This document shows, one piece after another, positions 36,673-45,138 of a DNA stretch of 64,000 nucleotides. The stretch spans positions 45,287 through 109,286 of the forward strand of contig DKID01000023.1 of NCBI GenBank assembly GCA_002454045.1, in the 5' to 3' direction. The stretch comes from Nitrospina sp. UBA6727 (lineage in GTDB: Bacteria; Nitrospinota; Nitrospinia; Nitrospinales; VA-1). Position numbers and translations under genes: made by a program. The notes beneath the pieces were generated by a model. It had not been told where the DNA came from and made no database searches. It saw only the letters and a list, made by a program, of their open reading frames with translations. Position 1 is the first letter of the stretch. Each line of letters begins with the position of its first letter.

Positions 36673-37992
36673 ATGTCGGAAAATAAAGATTTGTTTTTGG
36701 AAATGGTCGCCCAGTATCGCCAAGGGCTGGCGAAAATTCAGAACTGGCATTCAATCAAATCTCCCGACCCCGGAAGCCTGCTGGATTTTTCCAGCCTGCC
36801 ATCCCCTGATCATTCTAAGACGGCGCGCCAACTATCAAAACTTGTCGTGGGCAAACTCAACGGCGGCATGGGAACCAGCATGGGTTGCGCGGGGTCGAAG
36901 TCTTTGGTGAAGGTGCGGGACGAAAAATCTTTTCTGGATTTAATTTTGGAACAGGTTGAAAACTTGAATCACGACCGCGGCGAGAAAATCCCTGTCCTGT
37001 TGATGAACAGTTTTTACACGCACGAGGAAACCCAAACTCATTTGCGCGCCGTGGAGTTTTCTGCGGAGATAATCGGCTTCCAGCAAAATAAATTTCCCCG
37101 CTTGCACGCCGAAAGCATGAGTCCGCTCGCCCCCGATAAATGGGGGGATCAGGCATACTACCCTCCCGGCCACGGAGATTTCTATCGGTGTATTTGTCAA
37201 CACGGAATCTTGCAGCGGCTGATTGATGCGGGCAGGGAAATTCTTTTTATTTCCAACGCCGATAATCTGGGAGCCGTCGTGGATTTTGCCATCCTGAATT
37301 ACATGGATGAGTTCAACATTCCCTTCTTGATGGAGGTAACTCCGAAGACCGCGGCGGATGTTAAGGGCGGCGCCATCTATCAGCAGGATGGAAAACTCAA
37401 GTTGTTGGAGGTTGCCCGTGTTCCCGATGATAAGGTTGACGAGTTTCGTGACCGGCGGGAATTCACCGTGTTCAACACCAATAATATCTGGATCAATCTG
37501 ATTGCCTTGAAGAACAGGATGAGTCGGAGTCCTTTGGAATTACCCGTGCTGGCGAACCGAAAAAATATCGGCGGGATTCCCGTCATTCAACTTGAAACTG
37601 CCATCGGTTCCGCCTTGGAATGCTTTGATGAGGCCGTGGGTCTCACCGTTTCGCGCGACCGATTTTTGCCCGTCAAGAAGACGGCGGATTTGTTGCTGGT
37701 GCGCTCCAATATTTTCACGGTGAACAATGGCCGACTAAAAATAAACGCGGAAAGAAAATTTCAAGATTTGCCAAAAATAGAATTGGGGGAATCTCTGCGG
37801 GATGTAGAAAGTTTTCAAAACCGTTTGCCCGTCGTTCCCGACATCATCGATTTGGAGGAATTGAAAATAGCGGGAGATGTCCGTTTTGAAGGAGCGGCTT
37901 CTCTCAAGGGCACGGTGCATTTGGAAGGATTGAAAAAGGCTTTGGTCTTGTCTTCAGGTATAGTGATTGCCGATGAAACTTTGCGGAGTTGA
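36673..37992 (+). CDS. UTP-glucose-1-phosphate (UDPGP-family) uridylyltransferase
   Basis: Makes a UDP-sugar from UTP and a sugar 1-phosphate. The sequence belongs to the UDPGP family best known from eukaryotic UGP2, not to bacterial GalU: VVGKLNGGMGTSMGCAGSKSLV (nucleotide loop), VLLMNSFYTHEET, FPRLHAESM, WGDQAYYPPGHGDFYRC and FISNADNLGAVVD. The C-terminal beta-helix-like end (LKIAGDVRFEGAASLKGTVHLEG) is also present. Started at ATG 36673 (MSENKDLF); the frame runs 30 codons further upstream through a repeat tract. 439 aa. Substrate may be glucose-1-P or another sugar-1-P. Confidence 0.9.
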   Translation: MSENKDLFLEMVAQYRQGLAKIQNWHSIKSPDPGSLLDFSSLPSPDHSKTARQLSKLVVGKLNGGMGTSMGCAGSKSLVKVRDEKSFLDLILEQVENLNHDRGEKIPVLLMNSFYTHEETQTHLRAVEFSAEIIGFQQNKFPRLHAESMSPLAPDKWGDQAYYPPGHGDFYRCICQHGILQRLIDAGREILFISNADNLGAVVDFAILNYMDEFNIPFLMEVTPKTAADVKGGAIYQQDGKLKLLEVARVPDDKVDEFRDRREFTVFNTNNIWINLIALKNRMSRSPLELPVLANRKNIGGIPVIQLETAIGSALECFDEAVGLTVSRDRFLPVKKTADLLLVRSNIFTVNNGRLKINAERKFQDLPKIELGESLRDVESFQNRLPVVPDIIDLEELKIAGDVRFEGAASLKGTVHLEGLKKALVLSSGIVIADETLRS

Positions 37993-38323
37993 TAGGCGGG
38001 AAAACGGCCGGCGAAAAAATGGAAGCGTCAACTTTTGCGGGAAAGTTTGCGGGAGGCTACGGGAAGGGTAGAATTTCATTGACGAGCGGAAAAAAAACTG
38101 GCATCATAACTACTTAATTTTCAATGCGTTCCGCGGTTATCATGAAAATAATCATTGACATGTTTCGACTCGGAAGTGTAGTCTCTCGGGCATCAAGTCC
38201 ATGGTTCGTCGTGGCTGGGGTTGTCCCCGCTTCGTAGATTTAGTGAGAGTGTCCAGTTGATGGAGTTCGTGTTTTGGGATTAGTGAGTGAATATTTGTTA
38301 ACCAGGGTAAGGGAGGGTTTACG
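37993..38323. other. Intergenic region before the secreted protein gene
   Basis: 331 bp without a gene. TTGACA at 38155-38160 has only a weak -10 (TAGTCT, 18-bp spacer), so promoter assignment is tentative. The leader from there to the ATG is long (about 140 nt). GGGAGG precedes the ATG. No repeat tract of the CCGTCA type is present here. Confidence 0.4.
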
Positions 38324-38752
38324 ATGAGAAAGCAAATGATTGTACTACTGGTTGCCGTGGCATCTTTTAGCCTTGCAAGCTCCGCGTTTGCGGGGGCGTT
38401 GATGCCGGGCGCGATGGCTAAATGTAACGATGCTAAATCCATCACGTTGGAAAATACAGGTGGTGGAGCTGGAGATCGGGGTGAAGGGAATCTCGTGGTC
38501 TGGAAGTCTTCGAATTACACCACGGTTCTCATAAGCCTGAGCCCGACTGCTCATCAGGGTTTTTCCATGAACGGTGGCGGAGCAGCAGGCAACAAGCAGG
38601 TGAAAATGTCCAACAAGCACTCCATGGGGAGAAAGTCAATAACCTTGATGGGGCAAACTAATTTCAGCCGCGGCGATTCCATCGGGGACATCAGCGGCGA
38701 AGTTAGACTCACCAACGTCGGCACAACCAACGTGAGTGTAACCTGCAACTAA
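38324..38752 (+). CDS. Small secreted protein of unknown function
   Basis: 142-aa protein with a clean signal peptide (MIVLLVAVASFSLASSAFA, cleavage before GALMPG). The mature part is about 119 residues, rich in Gly, Ser, Thr and Asn, with two cysteines (C35 and C141) that could form a disulfide linking its ends, and a beta-rich pattern (LVVWKSSNYTTVLISLS, GEVRLTNVGTTNVSVTC). I do not recognise the family. GGGAGG lies before the ATG, and a strong terminator follows (38772-38807), so it is a monocistronic, probably well expressed envelope or extracellular protein. Confidence 0.65.
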   Translation: MRKQMIVLLVAVASFSLASSAFAGALMPGAMAKCNDAKSITLENTGGGAGDRGEGNLVVWKSSNYTTVLISLSPTAHQGFSMNGGGAAGNKQVKMSNKHSMGRKSITLMGQTNFSRGDSIGDISGEVRLTNVGTTNVSVTCN

Positions 38753-38771
38753 AATTTCAAGTTTCAAAACT

Positions 38772-38807
38772 AAGCCGGCCTGATATTTTTCAGGTCGGCT
38801 TTTTTTG
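38772..38807 (+). terminator. Rho-independent terminator
   Basis: Stem AAGCCGGCCTGA (38772-38783) / TCAGGTCGGCTT (38790-38801), one G:U pair, 6-nt loop, then a T-run to 38806. It lies 20 bp after the stop of the secreted protein gene. Confidence 0.9.
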
Positions 38808-38928
38808 TCTCAACAAGAAAGAAGAATCCCTCCTGCGAGAAGTATCCTATAAATGATAAAGTGGTGCAGACCTGCTTCATCAGTAACCACGCCGTGACCG
38901 TGAACCCGTCGCAAAATATTTTACCGTC

Positions 38929-40095
38929 ATGAGAGAATTTCCAAGAATCCGCCACCTTCCTCCCTACGTTTTGGGGATCATCAACGAACTCAAATCAGAA
39001 GCGCGCCGCCGTGGCGAAGACATCATCGACTTCGGCTTGGGGAATCCGGACATGCCGACCCCCAAACACATCGTCGACAAATTAATTGAAGCCGCGCAGA
39101 AAGAATCCAATCACCGCTATTCACTTTCCCGCGGCATTTACAAATTACGCCTCGCCATCACCGACTGGTACAAGCGAAACCATGACGTGGACCTAGACCC
39201 AAATTCCGAAGCGATCGCGACGATCGGCTCGAAAGAAGGCATCGCTCATTTAGCCCTAGCGATTGCCGGTCCCGGCGATTCTGTTTTGGTCCCGACGCCA
39301 ACTTATCCGATTCATACCTACGCCTTCATTTTGGCAAACGCCGATGTTGTGCACGTCCCACTCAGTCCGAACGCGGATTTTTTTGCGGCGCTTCTTGACG
39401 CCATCAAGAGAAGTCAACCGCGGCCAAAAGCGATGGTCATCAACTTCCCGCATAACCCCACGACGCAGGTGGTGGACATCAATTTTTTTGAGAAGGTGGT
39501 GGACTTTGCCGACGAGCACGACCTGATTGTGATTCATGACTTTGCTTACGGCGACATCGTTTTCGACGGTTACCGCGCCCCGAGTTTCTTGCAAGTTCGC
39601 GGCGCGAAGAAAGTGGGAATTGAGTTTTTTAGTCTGTCAAAAAGTTATAATATGCCGGGATGGCGCGTGGGTTTCGCGGTGGGAAATTCCGAGATTATTC
39701 ACGTCTTGGCGCGCATCAAAAGTTATCAGGATTACGGCATGTTTCAGCCGATTCAAATCGCGGCAACGGTAGCCCTGAACGGTTCGCGCGACTGCGTAGA
39801 AAAAATCCGCGACACGTACCAACACCGACGAAATGTCCTGTGCGAATCGCTGAATCGAATCGGATGGAAAGTAACGCCGCCGCAGGCGACCATGATGGTC
39901 TGGGCGGAAATCCCCGACCGGTTTAAGAAAATGGGGTCGTTGGAATTTTGTAAATTACTTTTAGAACAAGCCAAAGTCGCCGTCGCGCCGGGAATCGGAT
40001 TCGGTGACGGCGGCGATCATTTCGTACGGTTTGCGCTGGTCGAAAATGAACACAGGATTCGACAAGCAGTCCGCGGCATTCAAGAAATTTTTTAA
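38929..40095 (+). CDS. alaC: AlaC-type aminotransferase (class I PLP)
   Basis: PLP-dependent aminotransferase of the alanine/aspartate type. It begins [42 protein letters not shown], characteristic of the AlaC group. The PLP lysine is K238 in [23 protein letters not shown] and [13 protein letters not shown] surround the cofactor. 388 aa. It starts the alaC-hom-thrC cluster (14 bp to hom), an arrangement in which this enzyme has been suggested to feed aspartate-family or alanine synthesis. The exact amino donor cannot be read from sequence. Confidence 0.9.
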   Translation: MREFPRIRHLPPYVLGIINELKSEARRRGEDIIDFGLGNPDMPTPKHIVDKLIEAAQKESNHRYSLSRGIYKLRLAITDWYKRNHDVDLDPNSEAIATIGSKEGIAHLALAIAGPGDSVLVPTPTYPIHTYAFILANADVVHVPLSPNADFFAALLDAIKRSQPRPKAMVINFPHNPTTQVVDINFFEKVVDFADEHDLIVIHDFAYGDIVFDGYRAPSFLQVRGAKKVGIEFFSLSKSYNMPGWRVGFAVGNSEIIHVLARIKSYQDYGMFQPIQIAATVALNGSRDCVEKIRDTYQHRRNVLCESLNRIGWKVTPPQATMMVWAEIPDRFKKMGSLEFCKLLLEQAKVAVAPGIGFGDGGDHFVRFALVENEHRIRQAVRGIQEIF

Positions 40096-40108
40096 CGGAA
40101 CCGGCAAC

Positions 40109-41413
40109 ATGAAAACGATTAAGGTGGGGATGATCGGCTTCGGCACCATCGGCACCGGCGTCGCGAAAATTCTCACGCAAAATAAAGATGTCATAACGAA
40201 ACGGTTGGGAGCCGCGGTGGAACTGGTTAAAGTGGCTGACCTGGACATCACGACCGACCGCGGAATTAAACTCGCGCCCGATGTGTTGACAACTTCCGCC
40301 GCCGCCGTGGTTGACCATCCCGACATCAATGTGCTCATCGAACTGATTGGCGGTTACGACCCCGCGAAAAAATTTCTTCTTCAGGCGATTGAGCGGGGAA
40401 AACATGTGGTGACCGCGAACAAAGCTTTGCTGGCAAAACACGGCGATGAAATATTTTCCGCGGTCGCACAAAAGCGCGTGTCGCTTGGGTTTGAAGCCTC
40501 CATCGGCGGCGCCATTCCCATCGTCCGTTCGGTGCGCGAAGCGTTTGTCGCCAACCGCATCCAGTCCATAGAAGGCATCGTGAACGGCACGGCGAATTAT
40601 ATCCTCAGTAAAATGTCGGACGAGAATTGCGGTTTCGATGTTGCGTTGAAAGAAGCGCAACAAAAAGGTTTCGCCGAAGCGGACCCGACTTTTGATGTCG
40701 AAGGAATTGATTCCGCGCACAAGATCGCAGTGCTGACACGCATCGCTTACGGAACCTCCGTCGCGTTCGACGACATAACGGTCGCCGGAATTTCGAGCAT
40801 CACCTCGGAGGACATCGCATGCGCCCGCGAGTTTGGTTGTCGGATCAAACTTCTCGCCATATCCAAATACGACGGTCGCGCAATCGACATCCGCGTCCAC
40901 CCCACGATGATACCGGTTGCGCACCCGATGGCGAACGTCAACGGAGTGTTGAACGCCATTCACGTCCGCGATGATTTGATGGGGGAAAATATTTTGATCG
41001 GGCACGGCGCCGGTGCCCTCCCCACTGGCAGCGCGGTGGTCGGCGACGTGGTGGAAATCGCCCGCAACATTCTCGCCGGCGTGGGAAAAAGAATTCCGGC
41101 GGCGTCTTTCCAAAGCGAAGAGATTCGCGCGGTCCCTCTGAAAGGCATCCGTGAAATAGAGTCCGAATATTTTTTGCGTTTCAACGTGCTAGACAAACCC
41201 GGCGTTCTTTCTACACTGTCGGGAATACTCGGGAGTCATTCCATCAGCATCGAGTCGATGATCCAGCGAAGGCGCGCGGGCAGTGGCGAAGGGGTGCCGC
41301 TGGTGATGATGTGTCATAAAGCCAGCGAGAAAAATATTCAGTCCGCTTTAGAAAAAATAGAACAACTGGATGCAGTATGCGAAAAACCAAACTTGATTCG
41401 CGTGGAAAAATAG
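40109..41413 (+). CDS. hom: Homoserine dehydrogenase
   Basis: Reduces aspartate semialdehyde to homoserine, the branch point to threonine and methionine. NAD(P)-binding GFGTIGTGVAKIL, catalytic-domain segments EGIVNGTANYILSKM and AEADPTFDVEGIDSAHKIAVL, and a C-terminal ACT domain (YFLRFNVLDKPGVLSTLSGILGSHSISIESMIQ) for feedback by threonine. Started at ATG 40109, 14 nt after alaC; the upstream open frame lies inside alaC. A long antisense frame across it is a shadow. 434 aa. Confidence 0.96.
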   Translation: MKTIKVGMIGFGTIGTGVAKILTQNKDVITKRLGAAVELVKVADLDITTDRGIKLAPDVLTTSAAAVVDHPDINVLIELIGGYDPAKKFLLQAIERGKHVVTANKALLAKHGDEIFSAVAQKRVSLGFEASIGGAIPIVRSVREAFVANRIQSIEGIVNGTANYILSKMSDENCGFDVALKEAQQKGFAEADPTFDVEGIDSAHKIAVLTRIAYGTSVAFDDITVAGISSITSEDIACAREFGCRIKLLAISKYDGRAIDIRVHPTMIPVAHPMANVNGVLNAIHVRDDLMGENILIGHGAGALPTGSAVVGDVVEIARNILAGVGKRIPAASFQSEEIRAVPLKGIREIESEYFLRFNVLDKPGVLSTLSGILGSHSISIESMIQRRRAGSGEGVPLVMMCHKASEKNIQSALEKIEQLDAVCEKPNLIRVEK

Positions 41414-41415
41414 CG

Positions 41416-42747
41416 ATGGAATTTCGAGCCTGGTTTCAATGTATCAACGCGGATTGCCAAAGCCGGTATGAACTGACCGACATCGTTTACCGTTGCCGCA
41501 AGTGTAACGAACTTTTGGAAGTGCAACACGACATGCGGCGATTAAAAAAACGACCGACCGCGGAGTGGCGAGATTTGTTTGACGGGCGATACCGTCGCAA
41601 CGAATGGCCCTACGGCAGTTCGGTGTGGGCGAAGCGGGAACTGGTCTGCCCCAATGTCAGCGACGAAAATATCGTTTCCACTTACGAAGGCGGCACGAAC
41701 CTTTTCTGGGCGGAGCGATTGGGCAACCAGATTGGGCTCAACGATCTTTGGGTGAAGCAATGTGGCATGGCGCATACGGGGTCCTTCAAAGATTTAGGAA
41801 TGACCGTGCTGGTCTCCATGGTCAAGCAAATGATTTCCAGCGGAAAAAAAATCAAGGCGGTGGCCTGCGCTTCAACCGGGGACACCTCCGCCGCGCTCGC
41901 CGCCTACTGCGCCGTCGCCGGCATTCCCGCCGTTGTGTTTTTGCCGAAGGATAAAGTTTCGCTGACGCAGTTGATTCAACCCATCACGCACGGCATGCTC
42001 ACCTTGTCTCTCGACACGGACTTCGACGGCTGCATGAAACTGGTGCAAGAGGTCTGCCAGAAAAATAATATCTATCTAGCGAACTCCATGAACTCGCTGA
42101 GAATTGAAGGCCAAAAAACTATCAGCTTTGAAATCGTCCAGCAATTTAATTGGGAAGTCCCCGATTTTGTAATCGTCCCCGGCGGCAATCTTGGGAATGT
42201 CAGCGCGGTGGGAAAAGGGTTTCAGATGTTCCACGACTTAGGATTGATCGATAAACTTCCGCGCTTGGTTTGTGCGCAAGCCGAACAGGCAGACCCTCTT
42301 TACCGCAGTTACAAAAAAGGATTCAAAACATTCGAGCCTCTCCGCGCGAAAACAACTTTAGCCAGCGCCATTCAGATTGGCGACCCGGTCAGTTACAAAA
42401 AAGCGATTCGCACCATCCAAACTTTCGACGGCATCGTCGAGGAAGCAACGGAAAGCGAGTTAGCCAACATGGTCGGCAGAGCCAATAAAACCGGGCTACT
42501 CTGCTGTCCTCATACCGGAGTGGCGTTGGCGGTACTTGAAAAATTGGTCGGTCGCGGCGACATCAAAAAACGTGACCGCGTGGTGGTGATCTCTACCGCC
42601 AACGGATTAAAGTTCACCGATTTTCTTTCCAAATATCACGCCGATCAAATCAACGGAATCCAATCGGATTATGCGTTCGCCCCCGTTGATCTGGCCGCCA
42701 AGTACGACGACGTGAGAAAAGCCATCTTAGAAAGAATAGAAATGTGA
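41416..42747 (+). CDS. thrC: Threonine synthase with N-terminal zinc-ribbon
   Basis: PLP enzyme converting phosphohomoserine to threonine. The N-terminus has a zinc-ribbon-like C9-x4-C14 ... C27-x2-C30. PLP lysine K125 is in HTGSFKDLGM; CASTGDTSAALAAY and VPGGNLGNVSA bind cofactor phosphate. 443 aa. ATG 41416 follows the hom stop by 2 nt; the longer frame would begin inside hom. thrB (homoserine kinase) is not in the cluster and must be elsewhere or replaced. Confidence 0.95.
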   Translation: MEFRAWFQCINADCQSRYELTDIVYRCRKCNELLEVQHDMRRLKKRPTAEWRDLFDGRYRRNEWPYGSSVWAKRELVCPNVSDENIVSTYEGGTNLFWAERLGNQIGLNDLWVKQCGMAHTGSFKDLGMTVLVSMVKQMISSGKKIKAVACASTGDTSAALAAYCAVAGIPAVVFLPKDKVSLTQLIQPITHGMLTLSLDTDFDGCMKLVQEVCQKNNIYLANSMNSLRIEGQKTISFEIVQQFNWEVPDFVIVPGGNLGNVSAVGKGFQMFHDLGLIDKLPRLVCAQAEQADPLYRSYKKGFKTFEPLRAKTTLASAIQIGDPVSYKKAIRTIQTFDGIVEEATESELANMVGRANKTGLLCCPHTGVALAVLEKLVGRGDIKKRDRVVVISTANGLKFTDFLSKYHADQINGIQSDYAFAPVDLAAKYDDVRKAILERIEM

Positions 42748-42796
42748 CCCGCCACCGTCCCCGCGTAAAGAAAAAAACGCAGAAAGGATTTTAGTT

Positions 42797-43750
42797 ATGC
42801 CGAATGTAAAAAACATTGTCATCGTCGGGTCGGGTCCCGCCGGACACACCGCCGCGATTTACGCCGCCCGAGCCAATCTCAACCCGTTTATGTTTGAAGG
42901 CTACACGATGGGAGGGTCGGCGGGGGGACAGTTGACCACCACCACCGATGTCGAAAATTATCCCGGGTTTCCCGACGGGGTCAACGGGCCAGAGTTAATG
43001 CAGTTGTTCCGCAAACAGTCCGAGCGCTTCGGCACCGAGATGGTTCAGGAAGATGTAACCGCCGCTGATTTCAGTCAGCGCCCTTTTGTTTTGAAATCCG
43101 AGAACCGCGAAGTGCGCGCGCATGCGGTGATCATTTCCACCGGCGCGACGGCGAAGCGAATGGGAGTTCCCAACGAAGAAAAGATGTGGAACAACGGCAT
43201 GTCCGCCTGCGCTGTTTGCGACGGCGCGCTGCCTATGTTCCGCAACCAACCGTTGATGGTCATCGGCGGCGGGGACACCGCGGTGGAAGAAGCCACCTAC
43301 CTGACCAAGTTTGGTTCGATGGTTTACATGGTGCATCGGCGCGACCAACTTCGCGCTTCCAAAATTATGCAGGAGAGAGCCATCAAAAATCCGAAACTGG
43401 AAATCATCTGGGACACGGTTCTTGAAGATGCCGTCGGCGAAGATTATTTAACCGGGGCGCGTCTGAAAAATGTCAAGACCAACGCGGTGCGCGAGATGAA
43501 AGTCGCGGGACTTTTTTACGCCATCGGTCACACTCCCAACACGCTCATCTTCAACGGACAGTTGGACATCGACGCCGCCGGTTATATCAAACTGAAACTG
43601 GGAACGCAGGAAACCAATATCGACGGAGTCTTCGCCGCCGGCGATGTGCACGACCATAAATACAGGCAAGCCGTCACCGCCGCGGGCACCGGTTGCGCCG
43701 CGTCGCTAGAGGCGGAACGCTGGCTCGCCGAAAAGGGATTAATCGGGTAG
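42797..43750 (+). CDS. trxB: Thioredoxin reductase
   Basis: FAD/NADPH disulfide reductase that reduces thioredoxin. FAD motif GSGPAG (11-16), redox-active C138-A-V-C141-D, NADPH motif VIGGGDTAVEEA, and the C-terminal FAD motif GVFAAGDVHDHKYRQAVTAAGTGCAASLEAERWL. 317 aa. AAAGG precedes the ATG. It stands between thrC and pgi without an obvious functional link; it could supply reductant to Msr-type systems. Confidence 0.96.
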   Translation: MPNVKNIVIVGSGPAGHTAAIYAARANLNPFMFEGYTMGGSAGGQLTTTTDVENYPGFPDGVNGPELMQLFRKQSERFGTEMVQEDVTAADFSQRPFVLKSENREVRAHAVIISTGATAKRMGVPNEEKMWNNGMSACAVCDGALPMFRNQPLMVIGGGDTAVEEATYLTKFGSMVYMVHRRDQLRASKIMQERAIKNPKLEIIWDTVLEDAVGEDYLTGARLKNVKTNAVREMKVAGLFYAIGHTPNTLIFNGQLDIDAAGYIKLKLGTQETNIDGVFAAGDVHDHKYRQAVTAAGTGCAASLEAERWLAEKGLIG

Positions 43751-43817
43751 GGACTTAAATTCGCGCGGCGACCGAAAAAAATTCCTGCCGCGGAATATAA
43801 AAACTTTGCAAACTGGC

Positions 43818-45125
43818 ATGTCAAACCTTTCCCTTAACTGCGAAAACCTGAAGTCCTTCGTCACCGAACAGGAAATAAATAGTTTCCAAAAACAGGTCAG
43901 CCTGTGCCACGAAAAGTTAGAGCAAGGCACCGGCGCGGGGGCGGACTATCTCGGTTGGTTGCGCTTGCCTTCCTGCTTTTCCAATTCCATTGCCGCGGAG
44001 ATTGAATCCGCAGCCGCCGCGGTCCGCGACCTGTGCGAAGTTTTTATCCTCGTCGGCATCGGCGGATCCTATCTGGGCGCCCGCGCGGGGATTTCCTTCC
44101 TGAGTAATTCTTTTCCCAATCAGCGCAACGAGCATGCCGCCCCGGAAATTTATTTTGCTGGGCACAACTTAAGTTCGGATTACCACGCCGATCTTTTTGA
44201 CTTGATATCGGCGCGCGATGTTTGCCTCAACGTGGTCTCCAAGTCAGGCACGACGACGGAATCGGCTATCGCTTTCCGTTTGTTAAAGCAGATGGTCGAA
44301 AATAAATACGGGGCGGACGGAGCCCGCGACCGGATTGTCGTTACGACGGATTCAAACCGGGGAACTCTTAAAACTCTCGCCGATGATTTGGGGTATAAAA
44401 CTTTTGTAATTCCCGATGATGTGGGAGGCAGGTATTCCGTGTTGACACCGTCGGGACTTTTCCCCATGGCGGTGGCGGGGGTCAATGTCAAGGAGTTGAT
44501 GGCGGGAGCGCGGCAAGGCGAGAGATTATATTCCGCCGATTCTCTAGACCAAAATGATGCTTACCGTTACGCGGTGATTCGCCATCTGCTTTATCAGCGC
44601 GGAAAAACCACCGAAATCTTGGCAACCTTCCAGCCCGCTTTTTATTATCTGTCTCAATGGTGGAAACAATTAGTCGGCGAAAGTGAGGGCAAAGATTTGC
44701 GAGGCATATTCCCCGCGACCGCGGAGTTCACCGGCGATCTTCATTCCATGGGGCAATGGATTCAAGACGGCGGTCGAAATATTTTTGAGACGTTTTTAAT
44801 TCTCGAATCTTCGCGGCGACAGTTAAAAATACCCACTTCCCAAAATGATGCGGACGGTTTAAACTACCTCGTCGGTGAAACGCTGGACGCCGTCAATGAG
44901 AAAGCCTGGCGGGGAACCGCCGTCGCGCATAGAGAAGGAGGCGTTCCCAACATGACGATAAAAATTAACGACCGTTCGCCCGCATCCTTGGGTCAGATTA
45001 TTTATTTTTTTGAAAGGGCAGTGGCGATGACCGGCTATCTAAACGGGGTCAACCCTTTTGATCAGCCGGGTGTCGGGTTCTATAAAAAAAATATGTTCAA
45101 ACTTTTAGGCAAGCCCGGATTTTAG
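43818..45125 (+). CDS. pgi: Glucose-6-phosphate isomerase (short type)
   Basis: Interconverts glucose-6-P and fructose-6-P. Motifs: VGIGGSYLGARAGISFL, VVSKSGTTTESAIAFRLLK (phosphate-binding SxSGxT), GGRYSVLTPSGLFPMAVAGV and GQLIYFFE-like GQIIYFFERAVAMTGYLNGVNPFDQPGVGFYK with the C-terminal catalytic residues. About 435 aa, the short type typical of Firmicutes and some other phyla. ATG 43818 is used; the frame opens four codons earlier with TTG. Coupled by a 13-bp gap to a transaldolase homologue. Confidence 0.95.
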   Translation: MSNLSLNCENLKSFVTEQEINSFQKQVSLCHEKLEQGTGAGADYLGWLRLPSCFSNSIAAEIESAAAAVRDLCEVFILVGIGGSYLGARAGISFLSNSFPNQRNEHAAPEIYFAGHNLSSDYHADLFDLISARDVCLNVVSKSGTTTESAIAFRLLKQMVENKYGADGARDRIVVTTDSNRGTLKTLADDLGYKTFVIPDDVGGRYSVLTPSGLFPMAVAGVNVKELMAGARQGERLYSADSLDQNDAYRYAVIRHLLYQRGKTTEILATFQPAFYYLSQWWKQLVGESEGKDLRGIFPATAEFTGDLHSMGQWIQDGGRNIFETFLILESSRRQLKIPTSQNDADGLNYLVGETLDAVNEKAWRGTAVAHREGGVPNMTIKINDRSPASLGQIIYFFERAVAMTGYLNGVNPFDQPGVGFYKKNMFKLLGKPGF

Positions 45126-45138
45126 AAAGGACAAATGC

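Noticed and set aside
39923..41113. 396-codon open frame antisense to hom
   Set aside because: Lies wholly opposite a clear homoserine dehydrogenase; its His/Val/Arg-rich composition follows the GC pattern of the sense gene and shows no conserved motif.
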